This document shows, piece after piece, positions 36,791-45,595 of a stretch of 64,000 nucleotides of DNA. Below the pieces are notes generated by a model. That model was not told where the DNA came from. It worked only from the letters and a program-made list of their open reading frames with translations, and searched no databases. The translations under genes were made by a program, and so were the position numbers. Source of the DNA: Fulvimarina sp039652615. GTDB taxonomy: Bacteria; Pseudomonadota; Alphaproteobacteria; Rhizobiales; Rhizobiaceae. The stretch's first letter is position 1. Every line of letters begins with the position of its first letter. The stretch lies in assembly GCF_039652615.1 (NCBI RefSeq), contig NZ_JBDJAC010000006.1, positions 1-64,000 on the forward strand, in the 5' to 3' direction.

Positions 36791-38257
36791 TCAGGCAGGG
36801 CTGGAATAGAAGCCGAGGACGGCCTTGGTTTCGAGATATTCCTCCATGCCCTCGGGCCCGTATTCGCGCCCGTTGCCGGAGCGCTTGTAACCGCCGAAGG
36901 GCGCCTGCGGGTCCCAGGCCGGGGCGTTGAGATGGACCTGGCCGGCGCGGATCTGCGAAGCGACGCGGCGCACCTCGTCCATATCCGTGCCATGCACATG
37001 GGCGCCGAGACCGTAGACCGTGTCATTGGCGATCGCGATCGCCTCCTCCACCGTGTCATAGGGCAGGATAGCGAGCACGGGCCCGAAGATCTCTTCCCTT
37101 GCGATCGCCATGTCGCTGCGGACATCGGAGAAGACCGTCGGCCGGGCGAAGAAGCCCGCCGTCAGCCCGTTGGGACGGCCCGGGCCGCCGATGACGAGGC
37201 TGGCGCCCTCGGCGAGGCCCTTTTCGATCATGGTCTGGACGCGCTCATATTGCGCCCGGTTGGCGATGGCGCCGTGGGTCGTCGCCTCGTCGGTCGGCGC
37301 GCCGACCACAAACTCCGCAACCGCCGTCCGAGCCAGCGCCTCGACCGCGGCGAGCCGGGCGCGTGGCACGAGCATGCGCGTCGGCGCACTGCAGGACTGG
37401 CCGAGATTGCGCATGGCGGCGGCTACGCCGAGCGGCACGCAGCGGTCAAGATCGGCGTCGGGCAGGACGATGTTGGGCGACTTGCCGCCGAGCTCTTGCG
37501 CAACGCGCTTGACCGTCGGGGCGGCGGCTTGCGCGACGAGGACACCCGCCCGGGTCGAGCCGGTGATGGAGACCATGTCCACATCGTCATGGGCGGCCAG
37601 CGCCTCGCCGACGACAGGGCCGGAGCCGTTGACGAGGTTGAAGACGCCCGGCGGGCAGCCGGCCTCCTCGACGATCTCGGCGAAGAGAAGCGCGCTCAAG
37701 GGGGAAAGCTCGCTCGGCTTGAGGACCACCGTGCAGCCGGCTGCCAGCGCCGGGCCGACCTTGGCGGTGATCTGGTAGAGCGGCCAGTTCCAGGGCGTGA
37801 TCAGCGCGCAGACGCCGATCGGCTCCTTCATGATCGCGGTCGTGCCGCGCTTCGACACGAAGGGAAAACCGGCGAGATTGTCGCGCGCGACGCGGATATG
37901 TTCGGCCGCGAGCGGCACCTGGGTCTGGCGGGCATAGGTGAGGGGCGCGCCCATCTCGGCCATCAGCGCATGGGCGATCAGGTCGAGCCGTTCGAGGATC
38001 AGCGCATGGATGCGGCCGAGACAGGCCGCGCGTTCCTGGGCGGGCGTCCCGGACCAAGCCGGAAAGGCGCGCCTTGCCGTCAGCACCGCATCGTCGACAT
38101 CGGCTGCGTTGCCGAGGGGCACTTGTGCCACGACCGCTTCCGTCGCCGGATCGACGACCGGGGCTTTTTCGCGGCCTTTCGGCGCGCGCCAGCCCCCGTC
38201 GATGAAGAACCGATCGAGATGGCCGGCTTCTTTCAGATGCTGGATGGGGTCGGTCAT
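36791..38257 (-). CDS. NAD(P)-dependent aldehyde dehydrogenase
   Basis: A 488-residue ALDH-superfamily enzyme. The NAD-binding segment ITPWNWPLYQITAKVGPALA, the general-base block QELGGKSPNIVLPDADLD and the catalytic-cysteine motif GQSCSAPTRML are intact. Its ATG overlaps the stop of the FAD oxidoreductase (ATGA), so it probably oxidises the aldehyde made by that amine/amino-acid oxidase. The order is DSD1 aldolase, FAD enzyme, ALDH, broken cyclodeaminase-family gene. Confidence 0.92.
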   Translation of the reverse strand: MTDPIQHLKEAGHLDRFFIDGGWRAPKGREKAPVVDPATEAVVAQVPLGNAADVDDAVLTARRAFPAWSGTPAQERAACLGRIHALILERLDLIAHALMAEMGAPLTYARQTQVPLAAEHIRVARDNLAGFPFVSKRGTTAIMKEPIGVCALITPWNWPLYQITAKVGPALAAGCTVVLKPSELSPLSALLFAEIVEEAGCPPGVFNLVNGSGPVVGEALAAHDDVDMVSITGSTRAGVLVAQAAAPTVKRVAQELGGKSPNIVLPDADLDRCVPLGVAAAMRNLGQSCSAPTRMLVPRARLAAVEALARTAVAEFVVGAPTDEATTHGAIANRAQYERVQTMIEKGLAEGASLVIGGPGRPNGLTAGFFARPTVFSDVRSDMAIAREEIFGPVLAILPYDTVEEAIAIANDTVYGLGAHVHGTDMDEVRRVASQIRAGQVHLNAPAWDPQAPFGGYKRSGNGREYGPEGMEEYLETKAVLGFYSSPA

Positions 38258-39534
38258 TGCAGGCGATCCTTGATGCGGTAATAGGCGCCGACCACGGGCA
38301 GGAACCAGGGCTTGCCGAAATGGCCGGGAATGGCGGGCCAGTCGAAGTTCTTCCAGGGGTTCGCCTCGGCCTGCCCGTCCATGACGTCGGCCATGATCGT
38401 GCCCATGAGCGTCGACATCTGGGTGCCGTGGCCGCTGTAGCCCATGGAATAATAGATGCCGTCGCGCTCGCCGGCCCGTGGCAGGCGGTCCCGCGTCATG
38501 TCGACCATGCCGCCCCAGCAGTAATCGATGCGGGCGTCGCGCAATTCGGGGAAGACCTCGTTCAGCGAGGCGCGCAGGATGGCGCCGCTCTTCTGGTCGG
38601 AGGCTGGATTGGAGACGGCAAAGCGCGCCCGGCCGCCGAAGAGAAGCCGGTTGTCGGGCGTCGTGCGGAAATAGTTGACGAGGTTCTTTGTATCGACGCA
38701 GTTGCGCCGGCGCGGCACCATCCTGTCCAGCATTTCGACCGGCAGCGGCTCGGTGACGATCAGAAAGGCGCCCACCGGCACGATGCGCCGGCGCACCCAG
38801 GAGAGCGGGCGGCCGGTGTGGGAGATGCCGCTCGCCAGAAGCACCTGGCGCACGCGCGTCTCACCGCGCGGGGTCTGAACGATGTGACCGCCGCCCGGCG
38901 CGCGCTTCAGGCCGGTCATGGGCGTGTGCTCGAAAATCGCGGCGCCGTGGCGCGCGGCGGCCTCGGCGAGGCCGCGCACGAAACGGCCGATATGGATCGT
39001 GGCGCTCTTGCGATAGATCAGGCCGCCATAATAGCGCTCGGACCCGACTTCGCCCGGAAGATCGGCCCGCGTGACCATTTCGGTATCGGGATCCACATGG
39101 GCGGCCAGCAGCTCCTGAGCCCGGGCGAGCTTGTCGTAATGCTCGGGCTTGGCCGCCAGCTTCAGCTTGCCGACCCGGGCGAAATTGCAGTCGATGCCCT
39201 CTTCCTTGATCAGTCGTTCCACCGTGTCGACGCCGAGGTCGAAGGCCCGATAGAGCGTGTCGGCGGCTTCGCGCCCGAGACGCTCGGACATGACGCCGTA
39301 ATCCTGGGCAAAGCCGTTGTTGCACATGCCGCCATTGCGGCCCGAGGCGGCGTTGCCGATCGTCTCGGCTTCGAGAAGGACGACGCGGGCACCCTTCCTG
39401 GCGAGCGTCAGCGCGGCCGAGGATCCCGTCAGGCCGCCGCCGATCACCGCGACGTCATAGGTCTCCTCGAGCGGCCCCATGGCCGCGCCCGAAAAGGGCT
39501 TCGAGGTGTCCAGCCAATAGGATGTGAGTTTCAT
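38254..39534 (-). CDS. FAD-dependent amine/amino-acid oxidoreductase (DAO family, PuuB-like)
   Basis: A 426-residue DAO-family flavoenzyme. The dinucleotide-binding motif is VAVIGGGLTGSSAALTLARKG with a following Glu (LLEAE). The AASGRNGGM segment is typical of gamma-glutamylputrescine oxidase and related proteins. The C-terminal flavin-contact stretch is YSMGYSGHGTQMSTLMG. It would oxidise a primary or secondary amine to an aldehyde or imine, with the coupled ALDH completing the step. The true substrate is unknown. Confidence 0.88.
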   Translation of the reverse strand: MKLTSYWLDTSKPFSGAAMGPLEETYDVAVIGGGLTGSSAALTLARKGARVVLLEAETIGNAASGRNGGMCNNGFAQDYGVMSERLGREAADTLYRAFDLGVDTVERLIKEEGIDCNFARVGKLKLAAKPEHYDKLARAQELLAAHVDPDTEMVTRADLPGEVGSERYYGGLIYRKSATIHIGRFVRGLAEAAARHGAAIFEHTPMTGLKRAPGGGHIVQTPRGETRVRQVLLASGISHTGRPLSWVRRRIVPVGAFLIVTEPLPVEMLDRMVPRRRNCVDTKNLVNYFRTTPDNRLLFGGRARFAVSNPASDQKSGAILRASLNEVFPELRDARIDYCWGGMVDMTRDRLPRAGERDGIYYSMGYSGHGTQMSTLMGTIMADVMDGQAEANPWKNFDWPAIPGHFGKPWFLPVVGAYYRIKDRLQ

Positions 39535-39636
39535 CGCGAATGTCCGGTGGGGGTGGGGAAAGGAAGTTCATTTCAGGATGCAAGGGAATGGTGACCCATC
39601 CGCATCCTGAACCGTTCAAGCGCCACGCGGGCTTGA

Positions 39637-39670
39637 CCAAAACTCGATGAGTCAGTCTCATCGAGTTTGG
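39637..39670 (-). terminator. hairpin after the DSD1-family gene
   Basis: CCAAAACTCGATGA (39637-39650) pairs with TCATCGAGTTTGG (39658-39670) around a 7-nt loop, immediately past the DSD1 stop on the minus strand. It lies between that gene and the FAD enzyme, so it either terminates or attenuates transcription into the FAD-ALDH genes. Confidence 0.6.
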
Positions 39671-39673
39671 GTC

Positions 39674-40819
39674 TCACCAGCCGCGGATGCGCGGCCATTC
39701 GGCCGTCACCGTGGCGTCGGTGCCGCGGACCACATGGTAGCTCTCATGCTGGGCGCCGGTGGCGCAGGCATGGTTCGGCAGGATGCGGACCCTGGCGCCG
39801 ACGGGCAGGTCGGGCAGCTCTGCCGAAGAGCCGGAGCGGATGGCGAGCGTGCCGTGTTCCTGGCTGGCCTGGGCGACGAGGAGATCGGGATAGATCTTGC
39901 CCGCGATGTCCGTGACGAGGCCGTAGCCCTGATCGACGCGCTGCGCCGCCGTGCCCCGATCGCGCGACAGGGCCATCCAGCCGGCGTCGATCATGATCCA
40001 GCCCTTTTCCGGCCGCTTGCCGATGACGGTGGCAAGGACCGACAGAGCGAGATCGTCGGTGGAGCAGACGCCGACGCCGTGCATCACGAGGTCGAAGAGC
40101 ATGTAGACGCCGGCGCGCATCTCCGTGACGCCGTCGAGAGACCTGGCGAAATGGGCGGTCGGTGTGGAGCCGACGCTGACAATCGGGCATTCATGACCTG
40201 CCGCGCGCAGCCGCGTGGCGGCCTCGACGGCGACGGCCCGCTCGTTTTCCGCCGACGCTTCCAGTGCGTCCGGCGTGTTGAGGCCGTAGGATTCGCCCGC
40301 ATGGGTGAGGACGCCCGCGAGCTGAACGCCGCCTTCCTTCAACGCCGCCGCGACCGCGATCAGTTTCGGGTCGTCGATCCGCAGGCCGCCGCGATGGCCG
40401 TCGCAGTCGATCTCGATGAAGGCCGACGGCGTCACGCCCGCCGCCTGACCCGCCTTGCCGAGGATTTGCGCCTGCTCGACCGTATCGAGGAGAAGCTTGA
40501 TGTCGACGCCATCCTTGCGAAGACGCATGGCCCGTTCGGCCGTGTGCGGCGCGAGGCCGACCGCATAGGTCATGTCGCGATAGCCATGCCCGGCGAAATA
40601 CTCTGCCTCGGCCATGGTCGAAACGGTGATCGGCCCCGGCCCGTCGGGAAAGACGTGGCGGGCGGCGTCGATCGATTTCACAGTCTTCATATGGGGGCGA
40701 AGCGTCACCCCGAAGCCGGCCATGCGGCTGGAAAGGCGGGCGAGATTGCGGTCGAGCCGCTCGGTGTCGAGAATGAGAGCCGGAGTCGGGAGGGTGTCCA
40801 GCTGCGATTTCGCGGACAT
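39674..40819 (-). CDS. DSD1-family PLP enzyme (D-threonine aldolase / D-serine dehydratase / hydroxyaspartate aldolase type)
   Basis: A 381-residue alanine-racemase-fold PLP enzyme. The PLP lysine is in LRPHMKT (about residue 45), and the C-terminal metal-binding His and Cys are in LPNHACATG. Family members include D-threonine aldolase, eukaryotic-type D-serine dehydratase and 3-hydroxyaspartate aldolase (BhcC). The sequence does not decide between aldol cleavage and dehydration. It sits downstream of a GNAT gene (9 bp gap). An aldolase of this kind beside a cyclodeaminase-family fragment recalls parts of the beta-hydroxyaspartate cycle, but the other enzymes of that cycle are absent here. 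Confidence 0.88.
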   Translation of the reverse strand: MSAKSQLDTLPTPALILDTERLDRNLARLSSRMAGFGVTLRPHMKTVKSIDAARHVFPDGPGPITVSTMAEAEYFAGHGYRDMTYAVGLAPHTAERAMRLRKDGVDIKLLLDTVEQAQILGKAGQAAGVTPSAFIEIDCDGHRGGLRIDDPKLIAVAAALKEGGVQLAGVLTHAGESYGLNTPDALEASAENERAVAVEAATRLRAAGHECPIVSVGSTPTAHFARSLDGVTEMRAGVYMLFDLVMHGVGVCSTDDLALSVLATVIGKRPEKGWIMIDAGWMALSRDRGTAAQRVDQGYGLVTDIAGKIYPDLLVAQASQEHGTLAIRSGSSAELPDLPVGARVRILPNHACATGAQHESYHVVRGTDATVTAEWPRIRGW

Positions 40820-40828
40820 TGGAGACTC

Positions 40829-41698
40829 CTAGTTCAGCGACTGGTTGGAGAGGGCGAAAAGCCGGGCGGGGCCGGTCTTGTGCAGCGTGCCGCGAACCAT
40901 CACCAGCGCATCGCTGACCATCGGCAGGCCGACGCTCTCCAGCCATGGCGACAGGCCCGTCTCCACGTCGGTGTCGATCCGCACGAAGCGGCCTTCGAGC
41001 CGGGACAGGGCGGCCGCGATCAGAGGCCGGGCCTCGTCGGCGCCGGGCGCGACGACGGGGCCGACCACATGGCCACGCCCCCAGACGCGGGAGATGGCGT
41101 AACCCGCGACCTCGCCGTCTTGCAGGAGGACGTCGGCTTCGCCGACCGCCAGAAGCTGTTCAAGAAGCGGGCGGCGCTCGAAGCCGGTCGCCTCACGGTC
41201 GAGCTTGAGGATGGCGTCGAAGTCCGACGCGGCCATGGGGCGCACGACATCGGCGGGCGGCGCGTCCACCCGCCCCGGAAGAATGCCGTGATGCTGGTGG
41301 ATCGTGCCGACGGGCGTAAAGCCGCGCCTGAGATAAAGGGCCTTGCCCTCCGCCGTTGCGTTCAGGAGAAGCGTCCGCGAACCCGCCGCCGAAAGGAGCG
41401 CGTCCATCAGCCTGGCGCCATAGCCGCGCCCCTGCAGCGCGCTCGACACGATGATCATGCCGATCGTCGCGCCGTCCTCTCCATAGGGGAACCAGGCTGC
41501 GGTGCCGACCACTTCGCCATTCTGTTCGAGCGCGAGGCCCTCGCCGAGCTTGAGGGCAAAGGCCCAATCCTCGACCCGGTAGGGCCAGGAAAGTGCCATG
41601 GAGAGCTTATGGGCGCCCGGCAGGTGACGATCGGAAAACGGCACCATCGCCACCTCGTCCGCTGCGTTTTTGACGTCCCGAATGGCTGCGGTGTCCAT
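40829..41698 (-). CDS. GNAT acetyltransferase with YitH-type C-terminal domain, copy 1
   Basis: About 289 residues. An N-terminal GNAT domain has LSMALSWPYRVEDWAFALKL, the acetyl-CoA loop SSALQGRGYGARLMDAL and the segment ALYLRRGFTP. The C-terminal half, with VGPVVAPGADEARPLIAAAL and RIDTD, is like the second GNAT-like domain of YitH proteins. The start at 41698 is a judgement; ATGs at 41725 and further upstream have no better ribosome-binding site. It is a paralogue of 48581-49462. It probably acetylates a small amine or amino acid; the substrate is unknown. Confidence 0.8.
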   Translation of the reverse strand: MDTAAIRDVKNAADEVAMVPFSDRHLPGAHKLSMALSWPYRVEDWAFALKLGEGLALEQNGEVVGTAAWFPYGEDGATIGMIIVSSALQGRGYGARLMDALLSAAGSRTLLLNATAEGKALYLRRGFTPVGTIHQHHGILPGRVDAPPADVVRPMAASDFDAILKLDREATGFERRPLLEQLLAVGEADVLLQDGEVAGYAISRVWGRGHVVGPVVAPGADEARPLIAAALSRLEGRFVRIDTDVETGLSPWLESVGLPMVSDALVMVRGTLHKTGPARLFALSNQSLN

Positions 41699-41986
41699 GA
41701 TGCGTGCGCACTTTTCTTTTTGCATTTCGCCAAGGATGTCGAGAGCCCGGCCGCCAAGCCGTTCTCCCGGTCGCTGAGGGACGGAACCCGCCGGCCCTTC
41801 GCGGGCAGAGGCGCGTCCTCGATCTTTCATGTCATAGGGTGATCCGGGAGAGGCCAAAGGTTCTACCGCAGGCCGGGGGCATTTCGGCATCATCTTCCGA
41901 AGTTCCCGGATTTACGGCACGAACGGCCCTGACGTTTCGCTACCTTCAGCGCAAGGTCCCAACCAAGGTCCCTAAGGAGATGCGCG

Positions 41987-43108
41987 ATGGTGGAGGAAAT
42001 TCTGGCGAGGCTGGTCGCCTTTCCGTCCGTCGTCGGCACCCCGAACGGGCCGATCACCGGCTGGATCGCCGACTATTGCCGGTCCCATGGGGCTGAGGTC
42101 CATGTGCTGCCCGGCCCGGAGGGCGATCGCGCCAATTTCTTCGCGACCATCGGCCCCGCCGACGTGCCGGGCTATGTCCTGTCCGGCCATAGCGACGTCG
42201 TGCCCGCCGACGAGGCGGGGTGGAGCGCCGATCCGTTCACGCTGCGCGCCGAGGGCGAGCGGCTCTATGGGCGCGGCACCACGGATATGAAGGGGTTTCT
42301 CGCCGCCGCGCTCGCCGCGCTGCCCACCCTTGCGGCCCGTCCGCTGAAACGTCCGATCCATCTCGCCTTTTCCTATGACGAGGAGGCGGGCTGTCGCGGC
42401 GTGCCCCATATGATCGCCGAACTGCCGGAGCTCTGCGCCAGACCGCTCGGGGTGATCGTCGGCGAGCCGAGCGGGCTTCAGCCGGTCCTCGCCCACAAAG
42501 GCAAGGCATCGGTCCGGCTCGACGTGACCGGCCGCTCCGGCCACTCCTCGCGCCCCGATCAGGGGCTCAACGCCATTCATGCCATGGTCGGCGTGCTGGC
42601 CGATGCGGTCGCCCTCGGCAAGGATCTGGCGAGAGGGCCGTTCGATCCGCGTTTCACCCCGCCTTCATCGACGCTGCAGGTCGGCATCGTTGCTGGCGGG
42701 CGGGCGGTCAATGTGATCCCCGAGCGCTGCAGCGCCGAGATCGAATTGCGGGCGATCGCCGGCGCCGACCCGCGCGCGCTTCTGGAGCCGATCCGGACCC
42801 GGCTGACGGCGCTCGAGGCGGAGGGCTTCGGCACCGGCTGGCAGGAGCTGGCCGCCTATCCGGCCCTCGCGCTTTCCCCGGACAGTGCGCTGGCGGCGCT
42901 GATGGGCGAGTTGTCCGGCCAGACGCCGTGCGCGGCCGTGAGCTACGGCACCGAGGCGGGGCTTTTCCAGGCGGCGGGCTATGACGCCATCATCTGCGGC
43001 CCGGGCGATATCGCCAGAGCCCATCGCCCCGACGAATTCATCACGCGGGGCGAACTCAACGCCTGCCTGTCGATGATCCTCGCTCTTGCAGAAAGGTGCC
43101 AGGCATGA
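41987..43108 (+). CDS. M20-family deacylase (acetylornithine deacetylase ArgE-like)
   Basis: A 373-residue zinc amidohydrolase. The metal-binding blocks are LSGHSDVVPADE, GRGTTDMKGF, the catalytic-glutamate block SYDEEAGCRG, then GEPSG and the late CGPGDIARAHRPDEF. The dimerisation domain is in the middle (RSGHSSRPDQGLNAIHAM). The start follows AAGGAGA. Next to GNAT enzymes and aminotransferases it probably removes an N-acyl group from a catabolic amino acid rather than making arginine. It heads a plus-strand operon and overlaps the next gene by an ATGA. Confidence 0.9.
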   Translation: MVEEILARLVAFPSVVGTPNGPITGWIADYCRSHGAEVHVLPGPEGDRANFFATIGPADVPGYVLSGHSDVVPADEAGWSADPFTLRAEGERLYGRGTTDMKGFLAAALAALPTLAARPLKRPIHLAFSYDEEAGCRGVPHMIAELPELCARPLGVIVGEPSGLQPVLAHKGKASVRLDVTGRSGHSSRPDQGLNAIHAMVGVLADAVALGKDLARGPFDPRFTPPSSTLQVGIVAGGRAVNVIPERCSAEIELRAIAGADPRALLEPIRTRLTALEAEGFGTGWQELAAYPALALSPDSALAALMGELSGQTPCAAVSYGTEAGLFQAAGYDAIICGPGDIARAHRPDEFITRGELNACLSMILALAERCQA

Positions 43109-44040
43109 CCGCCCGCCCCGTCTTCCTGTTCAACTCCAGCGCCGAACGCGCCGCCGTCTTCCGGAAGGCTTTCGCGCGCGATCTGCCCGATGTCGTCTTC
43201 GCGGACGATCCGGCGACCGTCGAGCCGGACGAGGTCCGCTATCTCATCACCTGGACCATTCCGGCCGATCTCGCCCGCTATCGCAATCTGCAGGTGGTCT
43301 TCTCGATCGGCGCGGGCGTCGATCAGTTCGGCAAGGCGGGCCTGCCGTCCGATGTCGCCGTTGTGCGGATGGTCGAGGACGGCATCATCCGCATGATGCA
43401 GGAATATGTGACGCTCGCGGTGCTCGCCCTCCATCGCGATATGCCGGCTTATGGAAGGCAGCAGGCCGAAAAGGTCTGGCGGGCGCTGCCCGCCCGGCAG
43501 GCCAGTGAGCGGCGCGTGGGTTTTCTCGGCCAGGGCATTCTCGCACAGGCGGCGATGGCGCGCCTCATGCCCTTCGGTTTTCCGCTCGCCGGCTGGAGCC
43601 GTTCGCCGCGCGCGATCGAGGGCGTTGAGGGGTTTCACGGCACAAATCAGCTCGCCGACTTCCTGGCGTGGACGGATATTCTCGTCTGCCTCCTGCCTTT
43701 GACGGACGAAACGCGCGGCTTCCTCAATGCCGAGCTCTTCGCCAAGCTTCCGCAAGGGGCGGCGCTGGTTCACACCGGGCGCGGGCCGCAGCTCGACACG
43801 GCCGCGCTTCTCGCCGCGCTCGATTCGGGCCATCTGTCGGCGGCGATGCTCGACGTGACCGATCCCGAGCCGCTGCCCGCCGGCCATCCGCTCTGGTCCC
43901 ACCCCAAAGTGGTGATCACGCCGCATGTGGCGAGCGTGACCCAAGCGGGGACAGCCGCCCAAGCCGTCATCGACAATATTCGCCGTCATCAGGCCGGCCA
44001 GCCCATGGTCGGCCTGGTCGATCCGGCGCGCGGCTACTGA
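43105..44040 (+). CDS. D-2-hydroxyacid dehydrogenase (glyoxylate/hydroxypyruvate reductase A type)
   Basis: A 311-residue NAD(P)-dependent dehydrogenase like GhrA. An early FNSSAERAAVF segment and the nucleotide-binding motif GFLGQGILAQAAM are seen. The catalytic Arg, Glu and His lie in HTGRGPQLD, DVTDPEPLP and ITPHVASVT. The ATG at 43105 overlaps the deacetylase stop. It could reduce glyoxylate or hydroxypyruvate, or oxidise a hydroxy acid formed in the pathway. Confidence 0.9.
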   Translation: MTARPVFLFNSSAERAAVFRKAFARDLPDVVFADDPATVEPDEVRYLITWTIPADLARYRNLQVVFSIGAGVDQFGKAGLPSDVAVVRMVEDGIIRMMQEYVTLAVLALHRDMPAYGRQQAEKVWRALPARQASERRVGFLGQGILAQAAMARLMPFGFPLAGWSRSPRAIEGVEGFHGTNQLADFLAWTDILVCLLPLTDETRGFLNAELFAKLPQGAALVHTGRGPQLDTAALLAALDSGHLSAAMLDVTDPEPLPAGHPLWSHPKVVITPHVASVTQAGTAAQAVIDNIRRHQAGQPMVGLVDPARGY

Positions 44041-44074
44041 CAAGACAAACCCGACACACCCGGAGACTGAATCC

Positions 44075-44431
44075 ATGTCGCTGATCGTTCCGATCGACCC
44101 CAATCCGACCTTCGAGCCGAAACCCGGCCAGCCGCTGCCGGAGCGCCTGATCACCGGCTCACCGACCTTCAAGACCTGGGCGCAGGACGCCTCGAAGGGC
44201 GAGATGGTCAAGACCGGCGTCTGGGAAGCAACGCCCGGCGAAACCCATTCGATCAAGGGCACGACCTTCGAATTCTGCCACCTCCTCGCCGGTCACATCG
44301 AGATCGAGGAAAAGGACGGCGAAACCTACACGTTTCGCACCGGCGACAGCTTCGTCATGAAGCCCGGCTTCGTCGGGATCTGGCGCACGATCGAGACGGT
44401 CCGCAAGATTTACGTCACGGTCTCCGAATGA
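44075..44431 (+). CDS. small cupin protein (cupin_3/DUF861 type)
   Basis: A 118-residue single-domain cupin. The core reads GVWEATPGETHSIKG, FCHLLAGHIEIEEKDG and FRTGDSFVMKPGFVGIW, the conserved WxxTPG, E and F/V..PG features of the DUF861 family seen in amine-catabolic operons (EutQ-like or PuuR-associated cupins). The precise role is unknown. It follows the hydroxyacid dehydrogenase by 34 bp with a GGAGACTG site. Confidence 0.85.
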   Translation: MSLIVPIDPNPTFEPKPGQPLPERLITGSPTFKTWAQDASKGEMVKTGVWEATPGETHSIKGTTFEFCHLLAGHIEIEEKDGETYTFRTGDSFVMKPGFVGIWRTIETVRKIYVTVSE

Positions 44432-44497
44432 TCGACAGCCGGCGGGCATCCGGCTCCCGAGCCATCCACGCCGCCTCCTTCCATCTTTGAGGAACCG

Positions 44498-45541
44498 ATG
44501 AAGACCTATCGCATCGCGCTCGTCCCCGGCGACGGCATCGGCCCGGCCGTCATCGACGCCGCCTGGCCCATTCTGGAGCGGGCCGCGTCCCGGCGCGCCA
44601 TCGCGCTCGACGCCACGCGTTTTCCCTGGTCCTGTGAATTCTACCACGAGACCGGCGCGATGATGCCGGCGGACGGGATCGAGACGCTGCGCGGTTTCGA
44701 CGCCGTGTTCCTCGGCGCGGTCGGTTGGCCGGCGAAGGTGCCCGATTCCGTTTCCCTCCACGGACTTCTCCTGCCGATCCGCAAGGCCTTCCGACAATAT
44801 GCCAATATCCGCCCGCACCGTTTGTTGCCGCGCGTCGAAGGCCCCTTGCGCCGGGAAGAGTTCGACATTCTCTGCATTCGCGAAAACACCGAAGGGGAAT
44901 ATTCCGGCGCCGGCGGGAGGGTCCATGTCGGCACGCCCGAGGAGGTGGCGGTGGAAACGGCGATCTTCACGCGGGTCGGCGTCGAGCGCATCCTGCGCTT
45001 TGCCTTCGAGCAGGCGCGCAAGCGGCGCGGCAAGCTCGCCTCGGTGACGAAATCCAACGCCCAGAAGCACACGATGGTGTTCTGGGACGAGATGACCAAG
45101 CTGATCGCGGCCGACTATCCGGATGTCGAGGTTACGCCCTATCACATCGACGCTATGGCGGCGCGCATGGTCATGGCACCCGAAACCCTCGACGTCGTCG
45201 TCGCCTCCAACCTCTTCGGCGACATCCTGACCGACCTCGGCGCCGCGATCCAGGGGGGCCTTGGCTTCGCCGCCTCCGCCAATATCAACCCGGACCGGAC
45301 GGCGCCTTCGATGTTCGAGCCCGTCCACGGCTCAGCGCCGGACATCGCCCATCTCGGCATCGCCAATCCGATCGCGGCGATCTGGTCGGGCGCGATGATG
45401 CTGGAGCATCTTGGCGCCGGCGAGGCTGCCGCCGACGTAATGCGGGCGGTGGAGATGACGACCGCGCGAGGCCTCGGCACCGTGCCCGGAAAAGACAAGA
45501 CCGACCAGATCGCCGACGCCGTTCTGGATGCCCTGGGCTGA
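44498..45541 (+). CDS. isocitrate/isopropylmalate dehydrogenase-family enzyme (tartrate dehydrogenase type)
   Basis: A 347-residue NAD-dependent beta-decarboxylating dehydrogenase. Features are the opening IALVPGDGIGPAVIDAAWPI, the substrate-phosphate or substrate loop CIRENTEGEYSGAGGR, the active-site Lys/Asp region VTKSNAQKHT, then NLFGDILTDLGAA and EPVHGSAPDIA. The shape is that of tartrate/D-malate dehydrogenase (DmlA/TtuC) rather than LeuB. In this cluster it may act on a 2-hydroxy-diacid such as malate or an analogue produced from the amino compound. Confidence 0.88.
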   Translation: MKTYRIALVPGDGIGPAVIDAAWPILERAASRRAIALDATRFPWSCEFYHETGAMMPADGIETLRGFDAVFLGAVGWPAKVPDSVSLHGLLLPIRKAFRQYANIRPHRLLPRVEGPLRREEFDILCIRENTEGEYSGAGGRVHVGTPEEVAVETAIFTRVGVERILRFAFEQARKRRGKLASVTKSNAQKHTMVFWDEMTKLIAADYPDVEVTPYHIDAMAARMVMAPETLDVVVASNLFGDILTDLGAAIQGGLGFAASANINPDRTAPSMFEPVHGSAPDIAHLGIANPIAAIWSGAMMLEHLGAGEAAADVMRAVEMTTARGLGTVPGKDKTDQIADAVLDALG

Positions 45542-45595
45542 CGTTGCGCGTCGCGCACCAGTCCTTTCAGCCGCTCCCATGAAGAGAAGAAACCC

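Noticed and set aside
39647..41842. A 731-codon plus-strand open frame across the DSD1 and GNAT genes
   Set aside because: It is antisense to two well-supported minus-strand genes. Its Arg/Asp/His-rich composition is that of a GC-rich shadow frame and it has no family motif.
41950..41972. The tandem CAAGGTCCC direct repeat before the ArgE-like gene
   Set aside because: It is only two short copies without symmetry or a known regulator match, so probably chance.
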